Source: Tricholoma matsutake
Lineage: Eukaryota; Basidiomycota; Agaricomycetes; Agaricales; Tricholomataceae
Length of the DNA stretch: 64,000 nucleotides
Reading direction: 5' to 3'
NCBI GenBank assembly: GCA_026075535.2
Contig: AP026542.1
Location: forward strand, 4,340,001-4,404,000
Both the position numbers and the translations under genes were made by a program. A model generated the notes under the pieces. It saw only the letters and a list, made by a program, of their open reading frames with translations, was not told where the DNA came from and did not search any database. Each line of letters opens with the position of its first letter. Within the stretch, counting starts at the first letter, position 1. Positions 55,810 through 64,000 of the stretch are shown piece by piece.

Positions 55810-55994
55810 TGTAAGAGTGTCTCTTACATCAGCAAGTCTTATCACATGCCATTGCAGTTATCACATGTTATTCCTGTAGTATATAGTCTATACTTCGAGT
55901 ACTTGTACTGTATCTTAGTTCTTCCCTCCGAATATACTAAGTTCCTAACATGTTTCAGTCTTCTTAGAGTGTTGGAAGCTCCAGCTTCCTTCCA
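55810..55994 (+). repeat. 3' LTR of LTR-E
   Basis: 185 bp, a few substitutions from 47638-47821. Right flank GTCTG equals the left flank of the 5' LTR. Confidence 0.8.
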
Positions 55995-55999
55995 GTCTG

Positions 56000-56635
56000 T
56001 TAAGCACTGATTAAGCAGTGGCAGATTATATAATCCAACAGCCAGATCCAAGTGGCCCGCATGGCGAGAGTTGGACCTGTAAGGATGCATAACTACTTGA
56101 ATGGGTGAGTCAGTTCAAATGTCAACTCCTTGAAGTCACTAAACTATTTATGAATTGCATCCCCTAGTTAAAAGACAACCCCCCAGTTCAGGATGACTAC
56201 ACAAAGCCAGGAATTATCCTTCATGTAAATGAAGAATACACTTACAGCAGATTCTAGTCAAAAATGAGGGGAAGACAAATGTATGCTTATCAGAGGGGCG
56301 GAGCAGCAACAGAAAGGTTGGGTGTCTAGGATGAAAAAAGAACCATCTGGCGAGCTGAGCAGTACTTACACGAGATGGAGATCTTCATGTACGTAACAAC
56401 TGGGATATCCCTGGTGCACGACCCTTGAATATATACCTCATGAAACAAAACCTATTAGTGTGGTTACTTTAGACAAATCATGTTACATAACAAGAGCATA
56501 ATTAGCAAAATTGAACCCTCAACCTCAAAAATCGCGCACTCAGCGCGGAAAACCCGACCTGAGAAGATCTGAGACCAGGCCGTGTGTAACTCAAGTCCAT
56601 GCTGATTAGCTCCACGCAATATGTATAATAACTAA
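56000..56635. other. Spacer between LTR-E and the transporter gene
   Basis: 56042-56102 is shared, inverted, with 47310-47380 near the tRNA-like sequence (a second copy of a possible SINE body). The rest shows no gene. It presumably includes the transporter's 3' UTR. Confidence 0.5.
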
Positions 56636-59360
56636 TTAGATATCATCTATCCCGGATCCAACAGTGCCTAGCTCGTGCACCAGATCCATTAACCCTAGTT
56701 CTACCTCGATCTGTAAAAAGAATTATAAAGTTAGCCACTAAAAGGGCCAAAGCAGAGGGAAAAAACAACGGATAAAGAGTTAAACGTACCTGCCGTTTCA
56801 AGGCTGCATCTTCTCCACCCGCAGAAGACCTAAACACCGCGTCGATCTCCTCGAGCGAGACATTCGCCGTCTCCGGCACGAGATACGTTGCCCAGAAATA
56901 TGCAAGGAAGCAGGCGATGGAGAAAGTCATAAACGTCGTGCTGAACTTTCCATTGTTAATGGGATAGGATATTCATAAAGCGAGAAAAAGGCATACACGG
57001 AGGAGTATTCCACGAGCACAGGCGTAATCAAGCCGATTAGAACTGTAGGAATGAAAAAGAACAAAGGGTCAGTCATCTCCAAATGAAGGTGCGGGAAGGA
57101 GAAACCATGCAAGAAGGCGTCCGCCCGTTACGCACAATTATTGAACCAAGCCGACGCCGTAGAGAGCGCAACTCCTTTGCCCCTCATCGAGAGTGGGAAT
57201 ACCTCACTGGGGAGGACCCACCCAATAGGACCGAGGGAGACACCGTACGCGGCGGTGAAGATGTAAATGGCACTGCATAATACAAGTGTGTCAAGGAAGT
57301 GTAGGGGATACGTGAACATGACTTACCCAACCGCTGTCCAGGCGGCGGTGGAATGTGCCAACCAGTTGCCTTCGAAATTGTATACCTGTAAAAAATTTAG
57401 TAAGATAATTATATGGAAAACTGAGCAGGACATACGAGGAGTGCAATGGACAGATGGGAGAATGTCATGATGAGGCTGCCGCCTGCAAACATGTAGTATG
57501 TTAATCCATGAGGTCGAACACTGTTGTAACGCACCTCGTAGTAGGGGCTTCCTCCCTAAATTATCAGACATGGGATGATAAGCATGGGGAAGTGATCATG
57601 ACAGCGACAACATCATACCCAACTGATCAATAAACACAATCGCGGGCATTACGGCTAAAAATTGGACAATTCCAATCCCGCCCGATACAATCAGCGTCAC
57701 TGTATCACCCTGCATACCGATATTGCGTATGACCGTCGGGCCGTAGTAAAGAAGTGCATTAATGCCGCTCCATTCTGATATTGTCACGTAAACTTCTGAA
57801 GGATGTAAAGTTAGGCGAGACGAACGTACGTTGGAACACCATGATAAATACTCCCACCATCGTCCGATCACGATATTTCTGGCCGAATAACCGTTTCCAC
57901 CCACGCAGCTCAGCTCGGAGGGTCCACGGTTCACGTTTATCTGTGTCAGTGCTCTCCCCGCCAGTGATGGTTTGTTGGATTAACCTCGTCTCTACCTTCA
58001 TTTCCAAAAGCTCGATCTAAGGAAACACGAAGAAAACTGTCAAAAAAACTATGCTCCCCAAACAATACACTGCGGTAAGAGAACCTGTAATGATATATCG
58101 CTCAACGGGCGCTGGCGTAATCTTGCCAGACTCTGCAGGGCGTCTTCATGTCGCCCATGAAGGACCAACAGTCGCGGGGAAGGCGGGAGGAAAAAACATC
58201 CAAGCCCCAGAACAACACCAGGGACGATCTGGACGCCGAGTGGGATGCGCCAGGAAGCAGACGATGGTACTGTAGGTAGGTGAGAGAAGGAATAGACGAG
58301 AAGAGGAAGCAAACATACTAGACCGGGTGACGAACCCTGTCCAAAAGCCTACTACCACTCCCAGTACGATTGAAAATTGTTCGAGTGCCATAAGTGATCC
58401 TCTGACTTCAGGAGGACTGATTTCAGCCATGTACAGTGGAGAAAGCATGCTAGCAGAAGATGAATACAACGAGATATGAATTTTCTTACGATGCCGCATA
58501 CCTCAAAGCGCCGACACCGATACCCCCCACTGCACGTCCGATGAAGAGGTGATTCAGCGTTTGGGCACCACATTGAAATGCAGAACCGATGCAGAATATG
58601 ACTGATTATAGACAAAAATATTAGTGAGATCAAACATAAAGAAGGGAAAAAGACGTACGACACGCAAAAAAGATGGAATGACGACGTGAATAGCGGTCAG
58701 CTAAAGTTCCCGCTGCTAAAGCTCCGAAAAGGGCGCCTAACTCCAGCACAGCTGCTGGTTGCCCAGAAGAATGGGATGAGACCGGATAGAATGGTTGACA
58801 TGCAAAGGCATGGGACCAAACATACTCATGATCCCCTTCTGCAACGGTGTAACCGGCCACCGTTGTTGAAAATCGTACATTACAAGCACATTCGCGATCT
58901 AGAATACAAGTTTAATCGCACAGCCAAGAAAGTAAGTACTATAAGTGAGGGACGTACCACACCCTGGTCGTACCCGAACGTCAACCCACCAATAGATGCG
59001 AAAAATGCACACAACAGAGCATAGTAGTTATTCCAGAGCCCAGAGAGACCCTTTGGTCCATAACTGTACGTGTACGTGTCGCTATCTGGGTGGAATGTGA
59101 CGGATCCTCGGGCTCTCGTCGACTGGGGAGAGAGAAGCGGGTCATTAATGCTGCCAGTGGCATTGAAGTCGCCGTCCTCGTGATTAACTGTTGAGCTGCT
59201 CTCTGGGTTTGGTGGAAGTGCTATGTATCCACCAGAGTCAGAGATGGTCTGAGGAGAAAAGGGAGGAGATATCAGGCTAGGCAGTCTAAGCGATTATGAA
59301 ATACATGCCATGTCTGTTCTTCTGCCGAGGAAAGAACTTGGCGACCGCGCCAAAGACCAT
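56636..59360 (-). CDS. MFS sugar transporter (sugar porter family), about 12 exons
   Basis: Twelve-helix major facilitator of the plasma membrane, probably importing a hexose or related sugar; the substrate cannot be read from sequence. The likely start at 59360 gives MVFGAVAKFFPRQK, then a polar N-terminal tail. Blocks in order: LLCAFFASIGGLTFGYDQGV (first helix), ELGALFGALAAGTLADRYSR (the D-R-x-S-R-R type loop motif), GRAVGGIGVGALR, LYMAEISPPEVRGSLMALEQ (PESPR-like region), SWRIPLGVQIVPGVVLG, SGINALLYYGPTVIRN, GPIGWVLPSEVFPLSMRGKG (the PxxR signature of loop 10-11) and ATYLVPETANVSLEEIDAVF. The C-terminus ends LVHELGTVGSGIDDI at 56636. The exon 1-2 junction is uncertain. No disrupting stop seen. 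Confidence 0.88.
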
Positions 59361-59457
59361 TGTTTGGCTTACCACTTGGGGAACCAAATAGTAACCCCGT
59401 GAGCTGAACAAAATGCAAAAACGTGTTGATGAGTAGGGCGCTTTCCCATAGACTAAT

Positions 59458-59481
59458 GTCCCCTTCGGGGTGACATACGAA

Positions 59482-59512
<31 letters not shown>

Positions 59513-59575
59513 GGCCCCTGCACAAGGATGACACGCTTTCCCGGAGTGGTAGATCTACGGATCTCAATATTTATT
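59458..59575 (+). ncRNA. U6 spliceosomal snRNA
   Basis: The core ATACAGAGAAGATTAGCATG followed by GCCCCTGCACAAGGATGACA is nearly identical to U6 of animals and fungi. It contains the ACAGAG box and the AGC region that pair with the 5' splice site and U2. The 5' stem-loop is GTCCCCTTCGGGGTGAC (59458-59474). The 3' part after ACACGC is divergent, and the gene ends in a T-rich terminator (TTATTTTCATTTTC). It is a Pol III gene, placed about 100 bp from, and diverging from, the transporter start. The exact 3' end is uncertain. Confidence 0.92.
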
Positions 59576-59640
59576 TTCATTTTCTTGTACATGATACCTA
59601 TATAGCTACCCTATTCAAAAAATAGATATACATAAATTTA

Positions 59641-62600
59641 TTATTCCAAAATGTCCGATGAGCTAGGTACCCTAAACTCCTCATTCTCCCACTCGATCTC
59701 CTGCTTCAACGCCGACGTCAAGATCAGCTCGTGTGTATATATCGGATATTTTTTCGCGATCGGTCTCCAAATCGAAATGTCTTCCAAGCACGACACCACA
59801 TGACGATCAGGGCTAGAGTTCAAAACACGCAACGTAGGCATCTGTGTGCTGATCTATATCCAAGAAAATTCAATATGAGATACATCGCGAGGAACTACTA
59901 CTGACCTGCCCGCCACATGCAGTGACGACGTTCTTAAGGAGCTTGATGTCGACAGCAACTCTAGGCGTGACATAAAACGTCGTCCCCGCAAACAACTTGC
60001 CCTTCAGCTTCCTGGCCCTTTCGACAGCTTCGTCTAGCACAAATCCGTACTTGCGTTCGCCAGCTTTGTCATAAAGAGTGTAATCATCTTCGTCTAAGTG
60101 TAAACAAGTCAGCGCAAAATCGTGGAGAGAAAACCAAGGGATGCCTACCAAGTAACCTCTTCGCAGCAGCCGACTCTGTTGCCCAGGCTTCTGTTAGGAT
60201 GAAAGGTGCGACCGCTAGTGCGCAAAGGAACTTTTCCGTCCTGACAAGGGCAGGTGCGAGAATGTGCGTACATTCTGCAGCCCGCGTTGTCATCTTGACT
60301 CCAAGTTTCGTTAGAGCCTGATGATTATAGTCATTGGGTTTGAGTGGTGAACGATGGACAAAAGATTGGACAAACCTTGATCACGTCCTCCGAAAGTGTT
60401 ACTTGGGTCGTTATCAGCCTTACTGCGCCGGCGTTTCTGGGGCTATTAAGAACGGTATCATAATCTCAGCAACACATCGGGAACAAAGTAAGCAAACGAC
60501 AGACCTTTGATCCACCTCAACCGCTTTCTCCTTCCCCTTCTTCATCTTTGCATCCCCTTTCTTCGATGTCTGCACTTCACTCTCCTCACTCTCCGCTGGA
60601 TCTAGTCGAACAATGCTCTTTCCCTTTGCCTTCCCACTTGTCTTAGCAACCATCGTCACCTCATCCTCACCTTCCTCCTCTTCACTAGCAGGCGTCTTCC
60701 CCTTCGCAGACACAGCAGATGTCCTCCTCCGTTTCTTATCTCCGCCCTCCTCCTCCCCCCCATCCGACAGCCTCTTCTGTCTTCCACCACCATTCGCCCG
60801 GACACCCCCAGCTCCACCAAAGCTCTTCCTCCCCTTCCCCTCTTTCCGCTTCTCCTGCTGATAGTTCATCACATCCGGCATAATCTCATCATGCAACTTC
60901 TGCGTTGCCTTCGCCGCCGCGTTCCTTTTTGACCGCCCGCTCACGCTCACCCCATCCTCCGTCACCGAAAGGGCAGGCGACGATTCCACTTCTGCTACCT
61001 TGGACTTGGACTTGGTTTTAGAAGCGGTCCCAGCAGCAGCTGCAGATGGACGACCCATAGAAGCGCGTGGGTGTTCACCCGCAGCCACACGTATACTCTC
61101 CATTCGCGTCAAGTTTGTGTGCGGTGTACCAGCTTGTTGCGGGGAGATTTTAGGAGTCAGCTTTAGAGGGGGCATTAGAACAGAGACGACGCGTTTCGGA
61201 GTTTTGGTGGGAGAAGCGGCGGATTCGTTCTGTTTCGCTTTTTTGGCACTCGAGGTAATCGTGCTAGTAGCTTTGCCATCCGTCATGGTGGATTTCTTTG
61301 GCGAGGGTAGCTCGTCCTCGTCCTCGTCTTCCGGTTCAGTGGTCTGCTCGGCTACTTTCGCTTTGGCTGTGACTTTGGAAACAGGCCTTGGTTTTGGCCG
61401 CTCCTTTGGTTTCTCAACCTCTTTGCCTTTCGCCTTGGCCTTTGAGTATGTAACGGGCTCCACCTCGGATTCACCATCGTCGTAGTTGACAGGGAGAGTT
61501 TTGCCCTTGGCTCTCCCCTTTTTCGGTGCTGCAGAGGTAGATACCCTGGCTGTGCCCCTCCCACCACGCTTCGACTTGACAGGTTCCTCCTCCTCAGCTT
61601 CTCTCATCTCTTCGTCACTATCCACTTTCTTCGATGGAGTTTTCTTCGCCTTGGGCTTCGCTTTTGGCAGACCAACCTCCTCTTCCTCCTCTTCCTCTTC
61701 ACTGCTGGGTGCCATCCTCACTACGACCTCTTCGTCGCTGCTGACTTTTTGAATTGGTGGCTTCTTCGTTTTGTTGACCAGCACATCCTCCTCCTCTTCA
61801 TCACTATCATCATTCTTCTTCCTTGGTGTTTTCTTCATCTTCCTCCCCAGCTCCTCCACACCTTCCTCAATCCATGAATCATGCCTCCCCCCCGCCCTCC
61901 TGACGAGTTTCTTCCTCACCTCCATCTTCCCCTTGCCCATCCCAGCAGGTGTCCTAACTTCCACAATCTCGATCTCATCATCCTCACTGCTTGTCTCTAT
62001 CTCACTCTCTAACCTCCCCTTCCGCTGACTCCTCCTCGAGCGAGGCGACTCCACTTGGACATCAAGTCTGCCGCTCCTCCGCTTCGTTACACGCACCACT
62101 TCCGGCTGCGCACTATCGCTCCCTTCTTCCTCTTCCTTCTCCTTGGGTTTGGACTTCTTAACTCGCGTCTTGGCAGCAGACTCTTCCACCTTCTCCTGCA
62201 GTCGGGACGTCAGACTCTTCCTCTGTGTGGAAGTTTGTGAAGGAGGCAGCGGAGCTTTCTTTCGCGGTGGCATTACCACTGCATCATCATCCTCGTCTTC
62301 GTCGTCTGCTTGCGCTTGCTCTGTTTCGTCCGCTTTTTCGATGCCCCGCTTTCGTTTCTTATCAGGTGCACGAGCATCGTCCACGTTCATGGCGTCCTCA
62401 TGCACGTGTTCGTCCCCATGATCATCGCCATTAACCATATCCACATCCCCATCGACGCCTAGTGCAACCTCATCCTCCACCTCCCTCGCATCCCTCGCAC
62501 TATTCTCCGTTCCAATTGGAAAAATCATATCCTCCTTCTCTTCTCGTTCCAGCCCATTCACCACCGTCCCTCCCTGCTTCATTCCTTCACCTTCACCTTC

Positions 62601-64000
62601 ATCTTCTTCCTCTAGCACCTGCAGCTCCTCTTCCACCATCTCCTCCACCAGCCTCCCGACACCCCTCTCCCCCAGCATCTTTGCAAAATCCACACCAGGC
62701 GGAAATACAATATACTTTTCCAGCGCCATCGTCAGATTCCGCCACTTGACGAAACAGTCTTCCAGCCATGTGTGGTTGACGATTGGAATTGACCATGATG
62801 CTGCTTTCGTTGTTTTGGTCCCACTGATGCTATAGTGCATGAAACTGTAAAACATGGTGTGGGGCATATGTGTGAAGAACGTACAATGCAGCAATCAGAA
62901 CAGTGTTCCGACCAGACATGCTAGGGGTGAATGTAGCACCCATAGCCATGATCAGTTTCTTGAGGTACTCCCGAGATTCACCTGTGTAATTAGTCACGGT
63001 GATTTCCTGTGATTTTTGTAGATTCAGACGGTCTCTGGGAAGGCTCAAAATACTTACATGCCCAGAGAAGCCTTCAATGGGTTTTTTTGGAATGGGATAC
63101 CACAAGAGTTGATCCATAGGGGGAGAGAACACACCGGTCGACTGGACGTGGTACATCCAAGGAAGGGTGCCGATGGTTTTAGCGTGTCGAACGGCCTGTG
63201 ATACGTGAATTAGCAATATAGAAGTACACATATAAGCGCACGCACACTCGCATATGCCTTCCCACTCCTAAACCGCGTGACAAATACATCACACTGCTCT
63301 ACCATTTCTGCCTCTCTCGCCTTCCTCTTCTCCCCCCCCTCCAGCTCTTCTGCATCCCATTGAGCAACCTCTCCACCGGCTCTCACGATCCCCACTTCCA
63401 CTGCCTCCCTTCGGCCACCCACGAGCTCCAAAGTTGAGCTCAGAAGCACACGACGGCCCTGCCATACGTTCTTCGCACTGGAATCCACAGGCGATGGCGT
63501 AGACGTGGTAGACGATGGTGGCTCTGGAGGTACGGGAAGAGGGTCGTCAGGTGCCCACAACGACGCGGTCTTGTAGAGCGTCCTCTTCTCCGCATCAAGT
63601 TTTCGCGTGGCCTTTTTTATAGCTTCTTCTTTCTCTTTATCCTTATTCCCGCCTTCTCCTACCTCAGCGTCGGGTCCCTTCAACATGGTGGGTTCCGGCC
63701 ACTCATAGGGAGATGTATCAAGCGAGGCAATACCTAGTCGAACGGCGTCATCGAACCAGTGTGGGAGGAGCACCTTGATACGAGTTTGTTCCTGAAAGTG
63801 CAGGGCGGTTGTATACTTTGGACCGGAAGGCGACGTGGCGAAGAGATGGGTAACATCTTTTGTGAGGCCCACGCGCCATTGACCTCCGAGGGCGGTGATT
63901 CCAGCGGAGAGAACTTCGAGGTCTGTAGTAGGAAGCTATGTTGTATGTCAACGAGGAGAATTTAGGAGAGAATGAAACATGTGATACCTCTGTGGCGCAT
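59641..64000 (-). CDS. Multi-BRCT genome-maintenance protein (Brc1/Rtt107-like), 5' end outside window
   Basis: Scaffold of the S. pombe Brc1/S. cerevisiae Rtt107 type, which binds phospho-H2A at damaged replication forks. The N-terminal BRCT repeats visible are LEVLSAGITALGGQWRVGLT (63930), RRVLLSSTLELVGGRREAVE (63440), and ITVTNYTGESREYLKKLIMA with MGATFTPSMSGRNTVLIAAL (about 62890-63005), followed by SWSIPIVNHTWLEDCFVKWR. A long, charged, low-complexity middle (about 60500-62650, rich in EEEEE, KAKAKGK and SDEE) comes next. A C-terminal BRCT pair follows (AVRLITTQVTLSEDVIKALT; AGTTFYVTPRVAVDIKLLKN; HVVSCLEDISIWRPIAKKYP), ending SSSDILE at 59641. The first BRCT and the start codon lie beyond 64000. 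The last in-window exon ends with a donor at 63987. All frames are intact. Confidence 0.85.

Larger units (their letters stand above)
47638..55994 (+). mobile_element. LTR-E: non-autonomous LTR element with Copia-3 nested in it
   Basis: Bounded by two direct repeats of about 184 bp (47638-47821 and 55810-55994), both starting TGTAAGAGTGTCTCTTACAT and ending CCAGCTTCCTTCCA. It is flanked by a perfect 5-bp duplication GTCTG (47633-47637 and 55995-55999). After removing Copia-3 (49379-55037), the interior is about 2.3 kb, with long open but low-complexity, Pro/Thr/Ser/His-rich frames and no gag or pol motif. A purine-rich GGAGTATGAGAGAG stands just before the 3' LTR. TG...CA ends, a 5-bp duplication and a polypurine-like tract argue for an LTR retrotransposon mobilised in trans. 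Confidence 0.75.

Noticed and set aside
35541..56635. A triterpenoid biosynthetic cluster around squalene synthase
   Set aside because: Neighbours are transposons and unrelated housekeeping genes. No P450, cyclase or other tailoring enzyme was seen.
59286..59567. 93-codon minus-strand ORF overlapping U6
   Set aside because: It reads antisense through the U6 gene. Only its last ~25 codons coincide with the transporter's first exon.
60613..62749. Several plus-strand Ser/Pro-rich ORFs
   Set aside because: They mirror the low-complexity acidic/lysine region of the BRCT protein on the minus strand, where Glu/Asp/Lys codons read as Ser/Leu/Phe-rich sequence on the other strand.

Overview
This looks like nuclear DNA of a filamentous basidiomycete, most likely an Agaricomycete. 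The host genes are split by many short introns. The mobile elements are types typical of that group: a Plavaka-type transposase with a DUF6698 partner gene, Ty3 chromoviruses, Ty1/copia elements and a HARBI1-like transposase. Four clear host protein genes survive (PRP6-like splicing factor, squalene synthase, an MFS sugar transporter and a multi-BRCT Brc1/Rtt107-like protein), plus a U6 snRNA gene. I cannot name the genus.

Layout. 0.2-3.5 kb: PRP6-like gene on the minus strand. 3.8-6.2 kb: Ty3 reverse transcriptase fragment, decayed HARBI1-like transposase and a TA-flanked MITE. 6.4-14.1 kb: a tandem array with units of about 110-160 bp, split by a 7.2 kb Plavaka element that carries two divergent genes. 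14.2-18.4 kb: copia element Copia-1, cut off by the 3' LTR of Ty3-A. 18.4-28.4 kb: Ty3-A (minus strand), itself interrupted by Ty3-B, whose gag is flipped between oppositely oriented LTRs. 28.4-35.5 kb: mostly unassigned, with a 110-bp direct repeat, a decayed U6 copy and a small hypothetical gene. 35.5-37.5 kb: squalene synthase. 37.9-43.6 kb: a young, nearly intact copia element (Copia-2) with matching target-site duplications. 43.7-45.2 kb: a non-autonomous hAT-like element. 45.4-56.0 kb: a non-autonomous LTR family (called LTR-E here) with a second copia copy (Copia-3) nested inside one member. 56.6-64.0 kb: sugar transporter, U6 snRNA and the BRCT protein, whose 5' end runs off the window.

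The host genes are housekeeping or metabolic and show no operon-like or cluster logic. The insertions form a layered record, with Copia-3 inside LTR-E, Ty3-B inside Ty3-A, and Plavaka inside a satellite array. Most premature stops in the elements are TGA where the family normally has an arginine codon, so CGA-to-TGA change (cytosine deamination) appears to be the main way these copies die.

The points most worth a second look are the divergent Plavaka/DUF6698 pair with a repeated site in its shared promoter, the Ty3-B inversion dated by its own target-site duplication, the hairpin-bearing LTR and small membrane ORF of Ty3-A, and the LTR-E family. All functional names come from reading motifs by eye; no database search was run.
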